64,000 bases of DNA from Sporolactobacillus vineae DSM 21990 = SL153 (GTDB lineage Bacteria; Bacillota; Bacilli; Bacillales; Sporolactobacillaceae), in the NCBI RefSeq assembly GCF_000377985.1, contig NZ_KB899047.1, forward strand, positions 1 to 64,000, read 5' to 3'. The notes beneath the pieces were generated by a model, which did no database searches, was not told the origin of the DNA, and saw only the letters and a list, made by a program, of their open reading frames with translations. Shown here one piece after another: positions 26,013 to 36,099 of the stretch; within the stretch, counting starts at the first letter, position 1, and every line of letters begins with the position of its first letter. The position numbers and the translations under genes were made by a program.

Positions 26013-26663
26013 TTAAAAGGCACCTCCGGGATCGCTGCAAATCGATCGAATGATGAAGGCAATCGCCTGGTCGGTCAGCGACCGGGCTGAGACGTTATGA
26101 ATCGTTTCGAGGTAATTCTTTTTTACGCTAGCGGTATTCAGAATGCCGTACAGGCAGGACCACAGGATCAGTGCAGTCTGCACCGCACCGGTGTCGCGCC
26201 GGAAAACACCTGAATCCTGCCCTTCTTCGATCAGGCCGACCAGTTTTCCAAAGACCTGTTCACCGAGGGCATAGCATTCTTCTCTGGATGCATCGGGAAC
26301 GCCGGTTTCAAAGTCGGAGGAACTGTTTTCATAGGAAAAGATGGCAGTGAAGTAGTTCGGATACTGTGTGCTGAAACGGTCGATCGTATACGCCATCTGC
26401 TTCAGACGGTCAAGAACCGGCAGCGGGTGCGGGGCTTCCTCCAGCATGGCGATCAGCTGTCTGTAGCCCCGAATCATGATTTCAAAGTAGATCTGTTCTT
26501 TGCTGCTGAAGTAGACATAGAGCGTGCGTTTGCTGATCTGGGCTGTATGACACAGGTCATCCATTGTCGTCTGCGCCGGTCCCTTTGAGAAAAACAGCTG
26601 CTCTGCTGCATCAATGATCGTTCTTCTGCGGATTTCTTTACCCTGTGCTCTTTTTGAAACCAA
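26013..26663 (-). CDS. TetR/AcrR-family repressor
   Basis: At 216 residues it has an N-terminal helix-turn-helix (RRTIIDAAEQLFFSKGPAQT, TAQISKRTLYVYFSSKEQ) and a helical ligand domain. The start is TTG 26663 behind AAGGAGG. It is first in an operon with the nitroreductase-like gene, and a perfect 33-bp palindrome directly upstream is the likely autoregulatory operator. The inducer is unknown. Confidence 0.88.
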   Translation of the reverse strand: MVSKRAQGKEIRRRTIIDAAEQLFFSKGPAQTTMDDLCHTAQISKRTLYVYFSSKEQIYFEIMIRGYRQLIAMLEEAPHPLPVLDRLKQMAYTIDRFSTQYPNYFTAIFSYENSSSDFETGVPDASREECYALGEQVFGKLVGLIEEGQDSGVFRRDTGAVQTALILWSCLYGILNTASVKKNYLETIHNVSARSLTDQAIAFIIRSICSDPGGAF

Positions 26664-26675
26664 GGGGAGCCTCCT

Positions 26676-26708
26676 TAATAAAAGTAAACCAATAGTTTAC
26701 TTTTATTA
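26676..26708. promoter_or_regulatory. Perfect palindromic TetR operator
   Basis: TAATAAAAGTAAAC and GTTTACTTTTATTA are exact inverse complements around a 5-base centre (CAATA). It lies 13 bases before the tetR start and overlaps the SD-proximal region, ideal for repression. Confidence 0.8.
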
Positions 26709-26802
26709 TTCAATGATTGCCGCTTCCTGTCAATGCATAATGAAAAAAAGATGGATTCTTGGTATGATTAAACATAGCCGGAACACTTAAGGAGTGGGTT
26801 GC

Positions 26803-27192
26803 ATGACCGTTTTTGCAGATTATCTGGCACGCATTGACCAGCCTGAACACCAGGAACGAATGGAGAAGGTTCTAGCCTGGGTCACAGAGCAATTCCCGGA
26901 ACTGAAACCGAGAATTGCGTGGAATCAGCCGATGTTTACCGATCACGGGACGTTCATTATCGGTTTCAGTGTGGCGAAGCATCATTTCGCAGTGAGTCCG
27001 GAGCTTGCCGGGATTAGTCATTTTTCCGACGAGATCAAGAAAGCCGGTTATGAGCATACAAAGATGCTGATCCGATTTCCGTGGGACCGTCCGGTGGATT
27101 TCTCCTTGCTTGAAAAAATAATTGCCTTTAATATTCAGGATAAAGCAGACTGTGCGACGTTCTGGCGGAAGAGAGGGAATACAGATGACTGA
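26803..27192 (+). CDS. YdhG-like (DUF1801) protein, frataxin-like iron-chaperone family
   Basis: The 129-residue protein matches the YdhG fold: [49 protein letters not shown] and [20 protein letters not shown]. In B. subtilis the homologue (Fra) delivers iron for Fe-S and heme assembly. ATG 26803 follows AAGGAG by 8 bases. The stop overlaps the next gene's start by 8 bases (ATGACTGA), so a Usp gene is coupled. Confidence 0.8.
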   Translation: MTVFADYLARIDQPEHQERMEKVLAWVTEQFPELKPRIAWNQPMFTDHGTFIIGFSVAKHHFAVSPELAGISHFSDEIKKAGYEHTKMLIRFPWDRPVDFSLLEKIIAFNIQDKADCATFWRKRGNTDD

Positions 27193-27658
27193 ATCATCAC
27201 CAGATTCTCAGAAGGTGAATGAAGAACCCATGTATCACAGAATCCTTGTTGCCGTGGATGAATCGAAAGAAGCCGAAAGAGCATTCCGGGCAGCGATTGA
27301 TCTGGCAAAGAAGTATCACTCTTCCCTGCTGATTGTCTCGTTTTTAAACACCTCATCACTTGAAGCGCTGAAGACGTTTACGTCGCAAATCCATGCGATG
27401 CGGGCGGAAATTGCGCAAAGGGCAGACCATTTTAAGCAGAGAGCACAAGACAGCGGTGTGAAAGAAGTCATGTGTTATACGGACGAGGATTCACCGGGTT
27501 CGGCGATCATTGAAAAGGTGCTGCCTCAGTATCATTGTGATCTGATTGTCTGCGGAGCAACAGGAACCAGCAGGCTGGACCGTTTTCTGATTGGGATCGG
27601 CAGCCAGTCTTCTTATCTTGCAAGGCTGGCTCCCTGCTCAGTGCTCATCGTCCGGTGA
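27185..27658 (+). CDS. Universal stress protein, UspA family
   Basis: The 157-residue protein has a short N-terminal extension ([17 protein letters not shown]), then the Usp domain: [20 protein letters not shown] and [20 protein letters not shown], ending APCSVLIVR. The G-2x-G-9x-G motif is only partly kept. ATG 27185 lies within the end of the YdhG-like gene, indicating coupling. A strong terminator follows. Confidence 0.87.
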   Translation: MTESSPDSQKVNEEPMYHRILVAVDESKEAERAFRAAIDLAKKYHSSLLIVSFLNTSSLEALKTFTSQIHAMRAEIAQRADHFKQRAQDSGVKEVMCYTDEDSPGSAIIEKVLPQYHCDLIVCGATGTSRLDRFLIGIGSQSSYLARLAPCSVLIVR

Positions 27659-27670
27659 TTCAATAAAAAA

Positions 27671-27713
27671 CCGGGGGCAGGCGTATGGATTCGCCATACG
27701 CCTGTCCCCAGTT
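27671..27713. terminator. Strong terminator between convergent genes
   Basis: GGGGGCAGGCGTATGG pairs with CCATACGCCTGTCCCC across a short loop, with A- and T-rich flanks. It serves usp (plus) and the flavoprotein gene (minus). Confidence 0.85.
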
Positions 27714-27732
27714 TAACTTTTTCCATTTATCT

Positions 27733-28302
27733 TTATTTTGCCGGCAGTTTGTCGTGATCCACGTAGCGTTCGCCTTTGAGCTCGCTAATCAGATTGATCG
27801 CCTTTTTGGCGCCGTCGCCGCTTGTCACGATTGTGTGGACACTGACACCGGCGGCAACACCGGCCGCCCAGATTCCGTCAATGTTTGTGTGGCCGGCTTC
27901 ATCGGCTTCGATGACGGTTTTGACATACTTCTCGCGGCCGTCCTTTGTTTTCAAACCGATGGCCTGAGCAAGCTTCGCATTCGAACCGGTCGCCAGAATC
28001 ACCTGCTTCGCGGAATAAGTGCTGCCTTCCTCTGTCTGCAAGTCAAATGACTCAGCATTTTTGCTTACATTTGTCACCTGGGCTTTGACAAACTCGGTGC
28101 CGAAGCGTTCCGCCTGCTTTTTCCCGGTCTTGACAAGCTCCGCTCCACTTGTCTCCTCAATGCCGTAATGATTTTTGAGCAACGCACGTTGCGTCAATCC
28201 TTTTTCATTATCGATCACCAGTGTTTTCAGTCCCGCTTTGCTTGTGAAGATGGCGGCACTCTGACCGGCCGGCCCGCCGCCAACGATGACTACATCATAC
28301 AT
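27733..28302 (-). CDS. Short FAD-dependent thioredoxin-reductase-like oxidoreductase
   Basis: At 189 residues it starts MYDVVIVGGGPAGQSAAIFT (FAD Rossmann motif) and ends with a GIWAAGVAAGVSVHTIVTSGDGA FAD-binding segment. The NAD(P)H domain and CxxC of true thioredoxin reductases are absent; the chain passes directly from ILATGSNAKL to the C-terminal part. This matches stand-alone short TrxB-like flavoproteins of Bacilli whose partner is unknown. ATG 28302 follows GGAGG by 8 bases. Confidence 0.78.
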   Translation of the reverse strand: MYDVVIVGGGPAGQSAAIFTSKAGLKTLVIDNEKGLTQRALLKNHYGIEETSGAELVKTGKKQAERFGTEFVKAQVTNVSKNAESFDLQTEEGSTYSAKQVILATGSNAKLAQAIGLKTKDGREKYVKTVIEADEAGHTNIDGIWAAGVAAGVSVHTIVTSGDGAKKAINLISELKGERYVDHDKLPAK

Positions 28303-28533
28303 ATGACGTTCCTCCATTTCAAAAATGAACTTTCTATGTCTATGATAACCATTTTCGAAAGTGAAAGCTTGTATCTTGCTTTCGACGGGCAGGGAATCAC
28401 CAAAAAGGATAAGGGTTGCTGATACGGTCTTTTCACCCTTTTATTTATCATTTGTCCGTCTGGTATTACAATAAAGGGGAAGTCCGGAGCCCGGACAATG
28501 TCAGGATCGCTAAAATCTGAGGAGGAGATCAGT

Positions 28534-28800
28534 TTGATTAAAGTTTATGGATCAAAGCTTTGCCCCGACTGCCGGAATACCATTGTCCAGTTTGACGAGG
28601 CCGGGATAAACTACAAATTTTTTGATATCTGTACCGATTTGTCTTTACTGAAAGAATTTCTGAGTATTCGAGATCACAGCACGCTGTTCGATCAGGTCAA
28701 AAAGAATAAAGGCCTTGGCATTCCCTGCATCATTCTTGAAGACGGAACGGTCACGTTAAATCCGGAAGACGTGGTAAAAACGAAGACCGTCAGTCGGTGA
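28534..28800 (+). CDS. Glutaredoxin-related protein
   Basis: The 88-residue thioredoxin fold has an N-terminal CPDC redox motif (KVYGSKLCPDCRNTIVQF), the cis-proline GIPCIILEDG and a final helix. It may reduce small thiol disulfides. The start is TTG 28534, 4-6 bases after GAGGAGAT; a reading from 28498 has no SD. It is divergent from the FAD oxidoreductase, and the two redox genes could be partners. Confidence 0.78.
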   Translation: MIKVYGSKLCPDCRNTIVQFDEAGINYKFFDICTDLSLLKEFLSIRDHSTLFDQVKKNKGLGIPCIILEDGTVTLNPEDVVKTKTVSR

Positions 28801-28826
28801 ATGAAAAAAGAATCATGATCATATAA

Positions 28827-28864
28827 AAAGAACCTTATCTGATTTTTTCAGAATAAGGTTCTTT
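28827..28864. terminator. Bidirectional terminator
   Basis: AAAGAACCTTAT and ATAAGGTTCTTT pair around a loop containing TTTTTT, between the convergent glutaredoxin and kup genes. Confidence 0.8.
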
Positions 28865-28918
28865 GTTTTACTGATGTTCCTTATTGAGCACTCATGCGGA
28901 ATCTTTGAAAACCCGCCC

Positions 28919-30958
28919 TTATTTCTTCGGCTCTTCTTTCTTCACCGAATGACGGACTTCAAGCTGGCTGAGTCGCAATACTTCCGGATCATAGAGAATC
29001 AGAGGAACCGGTTCTTCGACAACTTCACTGAATTTCAGACCATACCACACGGCCGGGGAGGTTGTGATATTCTGCAGGAAGATCCGTCCGCCGATCAGGA
29101 AATGGTCGATCCGGCTCATTTGCGAGTCACTGGCCAGATCCATTAGTTGTTTGGTTGTGATCACGAATTTGAAATCGCCGACCCGCCGGTTTTTAAGTGT
29201 CGTGTATTTCGGATACTGAGTATCGATCACTTTCTGATCAATGAGGTCATTGACGATCTGGCGGATAAAGACATTGACATGCTGCGAATTTTTAAATCCG
29301 ATGTAGAGCTGGACGCTGATGATGTTGCGCGTGCCGAGCATATCCACCGTGTATTGATTCGTATAGGGTGCATCCGTTTCATTAACGGTAACGAACCAAT
29401 AAACCTTTGCCCGTTTCGGACGTTTGTCGAGAATCGAGTACAGGACGGTTCGTTTGAGGCTGTAGCCTTTCCCAACCTTGGTGAGGTAAACCAGGTTTGT
29501 GGCATAAAGCGGTTCGGCATCATCGTGGCTCAGCTGAATCAGCTGCTTCCGGTAATCCATCAGTGAAACATATTCGCTGGCCTTCTCGTATTTATCCCGC
29601 TCTTTATTACCGAAGTACCAGATGACCATGACAGATAAAATCAAAAGGGTAATCAGTATCGTCAGGTAACCGCCATGAACGAACTTGACCAGGCTGGCGA
29701 GAAAGAAGAGCGTCTCGATCAGCCCGAAGAAGAGCACCATACAACCGGCCACAAGTGTATTAATCTTCATCCGAAGATACTCAAAAAGCAGTAACGTGGT
29801 CATCAGCATGGTCATGGTAATGGCCAGGCCATAAGCAGCCTCCATATGTTGGGATGTCTGGAATAACCAGACAATGCCAAGCGTAAAGAGACAGAGCAGC
29901 CAATTGACTGTTGAGATATAAATCTGATTCCGGATGTTACTCGGATGGCTGATCCGCATTCTTGGCAGAAATTTTAAACCAATAGCTTCATTCACCAGTG
30001 TGTAGCTTCCGGTGATCAATGCCTGGGAAGCGATGATTGCGGCCAGAGTTGCAATCACAATAGCGAAGATGCGTAATTGCGCCGGAAGCATTTCATAAAA
30101 AGGATTGATATTCGCCCAATTGCGAAAGGCGGCATCCTGATAGTGGCCGATCACCCAGGCACCCTGACCCAGATAGCTGAGCATAAGCATCAGGCAGACA
30201 AACGGCCAGCTGCCATAAATATTTTTCCTGCCGACGTGTCCCATGTCCGAATAGAGAGCTTCCGCACCGGTTGTGGCGAGGAAAACACTCCCGAGAATAA
30301 ACACGCCGACTTTATTTACAGGACTGAACAGAAGAGAAATGGCGTAATAGGGCGATAAGGCTTTTAAAATTTCCGGATGTGCCCATAAGTTCGTCAGGCC
30401 GACAAGGCCGATAAAAAGAAACCATGCCAGCATAATCGGCCCCAAAGATCGGCCGATCACAAACGTTCCGAAGTGCTGGATCAAAAAGAGACCCAATAAG
30501 ATGACGGTGACCACAAGAACGACAATCAGCTGACTGTTACTGAATTTCAGCGGGCCGAACTGTTGCCCCTTTAAGCCTTCGACGGCCGAGGTAACGGACA
30601 CAGCCGGAGTCAGCGTTCCATCTGCCAGCAAGGCTGCGCCGCCGATCAGAGCCACAGGAACCAACCAGCGTGCACGGTTGCGGATCAGGGCATATAGGGC
30701 AAAAATACCGCCTTCCTGATTATTATCTGCCCGCATGGCAATGCCGACATATTTGACGGTGGTGATCACCATCAGGGTCCAGAAGATCAGTGAAACGGCA
30801 CCGGTAATATATTCAGGTACGGCATTCTGCATTTTTCCGGCGTCCGTGATAATCGCGTTCATAACATACAGTGGTGACGTTCCGATGTCCCCGTAGACTA
30901 TGCCCAGTGTCACCAGCATTCCTGCAAGGGAGCAGCGATTAACCGTTTTGTTTTCCAT
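28919..30958 (-). CDS. kup: Potassium uptake protein Kup (KUP/HAK/KT family)
   Basis: The 679-residue protein opens with the family signature [20 protein letters not shown], has 12 membrane helices to about residue 450 ([34 protein letters not shown]) and a cytoplasmic C-terminal domain. It is a K+/H+ symporter. The 245-base leader up to 31203 has inverted repeats but I see no match to the c-di-AMP (ydaO) riboswitch. Since CdaA is encoded here, control at protein level by c-di-AMP is plausible but inferred. Confidence 0.93.
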   Translation of the reverse strand: MENKTVNRCSLAGMLVTLGIVYGDIGTSPLYVMNAIITDAGKMQNAVPEYITGAVSLIFWTLMVITTVKYVGIAMRADNNQEGGIFALYALIRNRARWLVPVALIGGAALLADGTLTPAVSVTSAVEGLKGQQFGPLKFSNSQLIVVLVVTVILLGLFLIQHFGTFVIGRSLGPIMLAWFLFIGLVGLTNLWAHPEILKALSPYYAISLLFSPVNKVGVFILGSVFLATTGAEALYSDMGHVGRKNIYGSWPFVCLMLMLSYLGQGAWVIGHYQDAAFRNWANINPFYEMLPAQLRIFAIVIATLAAIIASQALITGSYTLVNEAIGLKFLPRMRISHPSNIRNQIYISTVNWLLCLFTLGIVWLFQTSQHMEAAYGLAITMTMLMTTLLLFEYLRMKINTLVAGCMVLFFGLIETLFFLASLVKFVHGGYLTILITLLILSVMVIWYFGNKERDKYEKASEYVSLMDYRKQLIQLSHDDAEPLYATNLVYLTKVGKGYSLKRTVLYSILDKRPKRAKVYWFVTVNETDAPYTNQYTVDMLGTRNIISVQLYIGFKNSQHVNVFIRQIVNDLIDQKVIDTQYPKYTTLKNRRVGDFKFVITTKQLMDLASDSQMSRIDHFLIGGRIFLQNITTSPAVWYGLKFSEVVEEPVPLILYDPEVLRLSQLEVRHSVKKEEPKK

Positions 30959-31166
30959 GAAAATTAGGCTCCTTATTGATCTTCAGAAAGTAATGCTAAC
31001 CAAATTTCTAGGTTAAGTAAAATTGTATTAAATTTCCTGTTTATCGTTGTTTGTCGCCAGACAATCTGTGATGATCACTTAGCCTGCCAACCCTTCGTAA
31101 CCAGGTGTATCCTCTTGAACAATGGGCATTCGCCGTTGAATATGGATAGATAACTACATACATTAA

Positions 31167-31189
31167 CCTTGTCGTTAATCTTAACAAGG
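31167..31189 (+). promoter_or_regulatory. Hairpin covering the SD of the Asn/Pro-rich gene
   Basis: CCTTGT (31167-31172) pairs with ACAAGG (31184-31189); the latter contains most of the AAGGAG SD (31186-31191). Folding could reduce initiation at ATG 31203. Confidence 0.4.
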
Positions 31190-31202
31190 AGTGATCATTC
31201 CG

Positions 31203-31541
31203 ATGAGTTATGATTTTTATGACCCGTATCGGGCGAATCAAAACCCGAATTACACGAATCCTTACAACCTGCCAACACCGATGCCGAACCTCAATCTGAA
31301 CCCTATGCCGTATGCCAGTCCTAATCCGAATTTAAGCCCGTATGCCAATCCTAACCCGAAACCTGCCCCGGGTCCGAAGAGCCTGAAGGATACGGTGCTT
31401 TCTGCTGTTGATCCCGCAGTGAAACACGGCCTTAAAGAGGGAAAGTATACCTCGTTTCCGCATGCACTGCGTGAGACGGCAGCGATTGCCTATCTCATGG
31501 GCATGGGGTTACCCCTTTGCCAGGGCAAAACAAACGGTTGA
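31203..31541 (+). CDS. Asn/Pro-rich hypothetical protein (112 aa)
   Basis: The first 63 residues are low-complexity, with repeated N-P-N and P-(M/N)-P-N units and many Tyr residues (DPYRANQNPNYTNPYNLPTP, YASPNPNLSPYANPNPKP). The last 45 form an ordered region (SLKDTVLSAVDPAVKHGLKE, PHALRETAAIAYLMGMG). Such a composition suggests a structural or spore-surface protein, but I recognise no family. ATG 31203 lies 11 bases after AAGGAG. Confidence 0.6.
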   Translation: MSYDFYDPYRANQNPNYTNPYNLPTPMPNLNLNPMPYASPNPNLSPYANPNPKPAPGPKSLKDTVLSAVDPAVKHGLKEGKYTSFPHALRETAAIAYLMGMGLPLCQGKTNG

Positions 31542-31679
31542 GTCATGGGAAATTGATGAAATGTTTTACGGTCATGAGTCTTTTTGATTGAAGAAAGGTC
31601 ATCCATCCCATTTTCAGGTTGCAGAGTGACAAACTTTTGTTAATAATCATGCATCTGCATTCAGTTGCAATAATTAAAA

Positions 31680-31718
31680 AAGCGGTCCGGTTTTCATTGG
31701 AAAACAGAGCCGTTTTTG
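31680..31718. terminator. Bidirectional terminator
   Basis: AAGCGGTCCGGTTTTC and GAAAACAGAGCCGTTTTT form an interrupted stem with A/T flanks, ending proC on the minus strand. Confidence 0.65.
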
Positions 31719-31762
31719 TCTTGTCTCCTGAAATGGATGGCAGACATTATCATTTCGCATTT

Positions 31763-32539
31763 TTAACCATTATTGGCTGCTGTGATGGCTTCGATAACGG
31801 CATTTCTGAATCCGTTTTTTTCCAGTGCGGCAATACCCTTGATCGTTGTCCCGCCCGGAGAAGTAACGGCGTCTTTTAAAACCGTCGGATTCTCACCGGA
31901 CTTAAGAGCCAGCTTAGCAGTGCCGAGCAGTGTCTGTTCGGCAACCTCATAGGCTTGTTTTCGCGGCAGTCCGTGCAGGACACCGGCGTCGCTTAGCGCT
32001 TCGATAAAGACATCGATGAATGCCGGGCTGCAGCCGGCGACGGTTCCGAGGATACCAAGCTGATCGTCGGTTGTCTCAACAATTTTTCCAAGTTTGCTGA
32101 GAAACTGGTTGATCAGCGATTTATCTGCATCGCTGAGCTTGCTGCCGTAGCTGACGCCGATCACGCCTTCACCGACACTCACCGGGGTGTTGGGAATGGC
32201 GTGTGCGACGGTGATCTGATCACCCAGCGCTTGCTGCATACCGGCAATCGAGGAGGCGGCAGCAACGGAAATGACACTATTTTTTTTCGTAACGATCTGA
32301 CTGAGTTGCTTAAAGACAGTCTCAAGTGCGCTGGTACCGACCGCGACGACGATGATCCGGCAGGCTTTAAAATCCTGGTATCGGTCGGTCAAAGTGAACT
32401 TCAGCTTTTCCTGCAGTCCGGCGGCAGTTCCGTGTGTACCCCCCTTAACAACAATGTCTCCGGGATCCGTCCCGCTGCCGATCAGGCCTTCGATCATGGC
32501 ACCGCCCATACTGCCGGCACCGATAAAACCTATGGTCAT
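31763..32539 (-). CDS. proC: Pyrroline-5-carboxylate reductase
   Basis: At 258 residues it starts MTIGFIGAGSMGGAMIEGLI (NADPH Rossmann) and carries the family C-terminal signature around SPGGTTIKGIAALEKNGFR. It reduces P5C to proline. It is a single gene; proA/proB are not in the window. Confidence 0.93.
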   Translation of the reverse strand: MTIGFIGAGSMGGAMIEGLIGSGTDPGDIVVKGGTHGTAAGLQEKLKFTLTDRYQDFKACRIIVVAVGTSALETVFKQLSQIVTKKNSVISVAAASSIAGMQQALGDQITVAHAIPNTPVSVGEGVIGVSYGSKLSDADKSLINQFLSKLGKIVETTDDQLGILGTVAGCSPAFIDVFIEALSDAGVLHGLPRKQAYEVAEQTLLGTAKLALKSGENPTVLKDAVTSPGGTTIKGIAALEKNGFRNAVIEAITAANNG

Positions 32540-32805
32540 GAATGTTCTTCCCTTCTGAATCGTACATAGGATGTCTTGAAAAAGTGATTTTTACTACTAT
32601 AACATTACCTTTCTATTGTATACAGTAATCAATGTGACAGCAAAGAGCATCCTCATTCACTATGTCTGATTCCAAACAATTTTAAAAGCGGTGAAGTTAT
32701 TGGAATAAATAGCCGGATGTTCTGCCTATTTCAGATTGCTTCCCTGTAGATTCTCTCGTCTTCGGGAAATTGAGGAGGTATACTGGAATTATCGAATTTA
32801 ATGGG

Positions 32806-33045
32806 TTAATTTTGTAAATCCGTTTAAAAGCATTGCGATCCTCGGCGGAAGCGACAGGGTAAGCCGATTTGTGGCACAAAAAGCATTCGAAAGAGGGTAT
32901 CAGGTTCGGATGCTTACATGGAATCCGCAACCGTCAACTGTGCCCGACGGCTGTATCGAACTGAGAAAAGGAGATGCTCAGGATCTTTTCGCCGTTCGGG
33001 AATTGCTTACGGGATGTGATGCGGTGAGCCAAAGGAGGGATGGCC
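32806..33045 (+). pseudogene. N-terminal relic of an NAD(P)-binding (NmrA/atypical SDR) protein
   Basis: An open stretch without a start codon reads IAILGGSDRVSRFVAQKAFE, RGYQVRMLTWNPQ, then KGDAQDLFAVRELLTGCDAV before running into the next gene's SD. This is the first 70 residues of an NmrA-like Rossmann protein (G-x-x-G-x-x-x-(R/F) variant). The rest is gone. Confidence 0.6.
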
Positions 33046-33663
33046 ATGGCAACTGATAAGGAAAGGATGCTGGCCGGTAAACTTTATAGAGCCGGCGGGA
33101 GAGAATTGGCCGGGGATATGAAAAAGGCCAGGGTACTTACCCGATTGTTTAATAACAGCACCGAAGAACAGCAGGAGTACCGCACTGAATTACTCAGAAA
33201 ACTTTTTGAAGCGACGAAGAAGAATGTGTATATCGAGCCTCCATTTCACTGTGATTATGGCTGCCATATCACTATAGGAAACAATTTTTACGCAAATTAT
33301 GATTGCATCATTATTGATGTTGCACCGGTCGTTATCGGGGATAATGTACTCTTCGGACCAAGAGTCGGCCTGTACACAGCGGGGCATCCAATTGACGCGG
33401 GTGTTCGCAATTCACAGCTGGAGTATGGGAAATCTATCAAGATCGGCGATAATGTCTGGATTGGCGGCAATGCAGTCATCAATCCAGGGGTGACCATCGG
33501 CAACAATGTCGTGATCGGTTCGGGATCGATTGTGACTCAGGATATTCCCGATAATGTCGTTGCTGTGGGGGATCCATGCAGGGTGTTACGGAAAATAACG
33601 GATGAGGACAAGAAATTATGGCAGGCGCAAAAGGCTGAGTATGACAGAGACATTGACCGGTGA
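33046..33663 (+). CDS. Maltose O-acetyltransferase-like (Maa/NodL/LacA) enzyme
   Basis: At 205 residues it has the N-terminal Mac domain ([20 protein letters not shown]) and a left-handed beta-helix of hexapeptide repeats ([20 protein letters not shown]). The catalytic His is in YTAGHPID. It acetylates the 6-hydroxyl of sugars from acetyl-CoA. ATG 33046 is 6 bases after AAAGGAGGG; the ATG at 33040 is too close to it. Confidence 0.9.
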   Translation: MATDKERMLAGKLYRAGGRELAGDMKKARVLTRLFNNSTEEQQEYRTELLRKLFEATKKNVYIEPPFHCDYGCHITIGNNFYANYDCIIIDVAPVVIGDNVLFGPRVGLYTAGHPIDAGVRNSQLEYGKSIKIGDNVWIGGNAVINPGVTIGNNVVIGSGSIVTQDIPDNVVAVGDPCRVLRKITDEDKKLWQAQKAEYDRDIDR

Positions 33664-33735
33664 CGGTCCTGTCATACTCAGCCTTCTCGATTAGTCCGGA
33701 CAGACTCATCGTATCATTGAAATTCACCAGAGCAA

Positions 33736-35124
33736 TCAGGACGTTGCCGCGGTATCTGCATGTTTTTTCAGCTGATTCGAAACGTCTTCGGCCACGTGCA
33801 TGGCATTATCGACGCAATCCGGCAGTCCGACACCGTGCAGCATCGCACCGCAGGCATACACGCCGTCGATCTTCGCCAGTGCCTGCTCAAATGCCTGCAC
33901 CCGCTCGTTATGATTCACCGTATATTGCGGCATATTGTCGATTTGACGGGTGATCACTGAAAATAGCGGCGTACCGACGCGGCCCACCCGGCGCAAATCA
34001 TTCAGTGCTTTTGCTTCAATGAACGAATCGTTCTCACCGACGATATCGGCATTTTCAGCTGTGCCGACATAAGTACGGATCAGCGTGCAGTCTTTAGGCG
34101 CAGTATAGGACCATTTATGGTCCATCCAGCTGCACGCGGTAATGTTCAGGCCTTCTTTCCGGGAGACGACATAGCCTGTCCCGTCCGGCGTGTCCACATC
34201 TTCTTTTTTAAAGGCGAGCACGACAGTCGCGGTGGTTGTCCGTTTATCACGGCTCAACGCCCGGGCTTCGTCAAAATCAAGCAGGGGTCCGAACTGTTTC
34301 GGCGAGCTTGCCAGGATAACGGCGTCGGCTGATCGTACGCTGCCGTCCGCCAGTGTGACCTGCCCCGGACGAATGCGGGTGACGGGCGTGTTCAATTGAA
34401 TGTCATCTGCGTAGGAAGCGAGTTTGTTCACCAGAACGTCGAGCCCGCAGGACAGAGATAAAAATCGTCCGGCCGATTTCTTTGAAGCACCTGCCTGCTT
34501 CGGCGGCTGAATACTTTTCATGCCCAGAATGAGGCTCCTGTGTTTCTTCTCGATGGCCGCAAACTGCGGCAGCGTCGCCTTCAGGCTCATGTCGGCAAGA
34601 TCACCGTTGTAGATTCCCGACAGCAGCGGTTCGATCATATTGGTAACCAGTTCAGATCCGAGCCGTTTCTGGAAGAAATCCCGCAATGAAATATCCTTAT
34701 CTTTATAGACATGCGGAATGAACAGATCCAGAGCGGCGCGGAGTTTTCCAATCGGGCTGATCAGGCCGGTAGTGACCATCGGCAGCATACGGGTCGGAAT
34801 CCCCATAACGGACCCTTTCGGCATTTTTCTGAGCTTTTTATTCACATAGATATAATAAGTACCTGGGCTGGAATGTACCAGTTTGTCTCCGAGACCGACC
34901 TCTTTGATCAGATTCGTCAAGGTCGGTTTGCGTGCCATGTAGCCTTCAGGTCCGCATTCAATGACAAATCCGTCGCGGCGTACGGTACGGATTTTTCCTC
35001 CGATTCGGTCTGAGGATTCCAGCAGTGTGACGCTGGCTTCGGGCATCTGTTTTTTTATGTAGAAAACCGCAGCCAGTCCGGAAATCCCGGCACCGACGAC
35101 AATAACTCTTTGTTTCTCAGACAT
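33736..35124 (-). CDS. cgoX: Coproporphyrinogen III oxidase (CgoX/HemY family)
   Basis: The 462-residue FAD protein starts RVIVVGAGISGLAAVFYIKK and has the DRIGGKIRTVRRDGFVIECG motif and the family segment EPLLSGIYNGDLADMSLKAT. It oxidises coproporphyrinogen III in the Gram-positive heme route. ATG 35124 lies 6 bases after GGAGG. The usual hemE/hemH neighbours are not adjacent. The radical SAM gene at 54411 belongs to a family related to heme-biosynthetic enzymes but is 19 kb away. Confidence 0.87.
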   Translation of the reverse strand: MSEKQRVIVVGAGISGLAAVFYIKKQMPEASVTLLESSDRIGGKIRTVRRDGFVIECGPEGYMARKPTLTNLIKEVGLGDKLVHSSPGTYYIYVNKKLRKMPKGSVMGIPTRMLPMVTTGLISPIGKLRAALDLFIPHVYKDKDISLRDFFQKRLGSELVTNMIEPLLSGIYNGDLADMSLKATLPQFAAIEKKHRSLILGMKSIQPPKQAGASKKSAGRFLSLSCGLDVLVNKLASYADDIQLNTPVTRIRPGQVTLADGSVRSADAVILASSPKQFGPLLDFDEARALSRDKRTTTATVVLAFKKEDVDTPDGTGYVVSRKEGLNITACSWMDHKWSYTAPKDCTLIRTYVGTAENADIVGENDSFIEAKALNDLRRVGRVGTPLFSVITRQIDNMPQYTVNHNERVQAFEQALAKIDGVYACGAMLHGVGLPDCVDNAMHVAEDVSNQLKKHADTAATS

Positions 35125-35217
35125 GGGCAACCTCCTGTTTTACGGCTTGTTCCCAAATTCACATAATAAATCTTAACACGGATCAAAGTAAAAATCGATG
35201 GTACCCATTCAGTCGGC

Positions 35218-36084
35218 TTACGATCTGCCGACAAGCCGACTGGTGACTGATACGAATGCCTTTGCAGCCGGAGAGGGGTGGAGGCGTGTGGCCAGCTGAA
35301 TGGTTCTGAAACTATTCGTCTCCAGAGGGATGGCCCGGAGCGGTGCAATATCTTGCGGAAGCACCAGCTCCGGAAGAATACTGATACCGAGGTGATGTGC
35401 CACCATCGCCAGGATGGCATCCTCTTCCATCAGTTCGAAGCGGATCCGGGGACGGACATGATGCGCCTCGAGAATCCGCCTGATTTCGTGATGGCCGCCG
35501 AATGCCGGCATGATAAAAGGTTCCTCGCCGATCTGGCTGAATGAAACTGTCTTCTGATGATAGAGCGGGCTTTGCGGCGACACGATACACAGGATCCGGT
35601 CTCTTTTGATCGGCGTCAGCAACAGCTGATTTGAAAGCGGGTTGGTGACGAATCCACAGTCCAGCCGGCCTGCAATCAGCTGATCCTCAATCTGCTGATA
35701 GTTTCCTTCCTTTAGAGAGATGCGGATCAGCGGATAGTTTTGCTCCATGGTCTGGATGATCTGGGGGAGCAGATGCTTGGAAATACTGGTGAAAACACCG
35801 ATTCGGAGACTGCCTCTGGTGACGCCGAGAATGGCGGAGGCTTCCTGGTGGATTTTCTCGTCATCTTGAAGCAGATGATGGATGGAGGGAAGCAGCTGTT
35901 CGCCTTCAGCGGTCAGACGAATACCGGCGCGGTTCCGGTTGATCAGACGGAAGCCAAAAGTTTTCTCGAGGTTGTTCACGGCATGGCTGACGGCGGACTG
36001 AGTCAGTCCCAGCTGTTCGGCCGCCTGGGTAAAGCTGTTCAGTTCGGCGACTCTGGCGAAAATTTCGTATTGAATCAGGCTCAA
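35218..36084 (-). CDS. LysR-family transcriptional regulator
   Basis: At 288 residues it has an N-terminal winged HTH (FARVAELNSFTQAAEQLGLT, SQSAVSHAVNNLEKTFGFRL) and a substrate-binding domain from about 90. The start is TTG 36084 after GAGGAG. It is divergent from a DMT exporter, with a 17-bp palindrome between them, a classic LysR-plus-target arrangement. The effector is unknown. Confidence 0.9.
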   Translation of the reverse strand: MSLIQYEIFARVAELNSFTQAAEQLGLTQSAVSHAVNNLEKTFGFRLINRNRAGIRLTAEGEQLLPSIHHLLQDDEKIHQEASAILGVTRGSLRIGVFTSISKHLLPQIIQTMEQNYPLIRISLKEGNYQQIEDQLIAGRLDCGFVTNPLSNQLLLTPIKRDRILCIVSPQSPLYHQKTVSFSQIGEEPFIMPAFGGHHEIRRILEAHHVRPRIRFELMEEDAILAMVAHHLGISILPELVLPQDIAPLRAIPLETNSFRTIQLATRLHPSPAAKAFVSVTSRLVGRS

Positions 36085-36099
36085 TAGAGACTCCTCTTA

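Noticed and set aside
31000-31190. Possible c-di-AMP riboswitch in the kup leader
   Set aside because: Because CdaA and Kup are both present I looked for the ydaO conserved blocks; they are not there. Only small inverted repeats remain.
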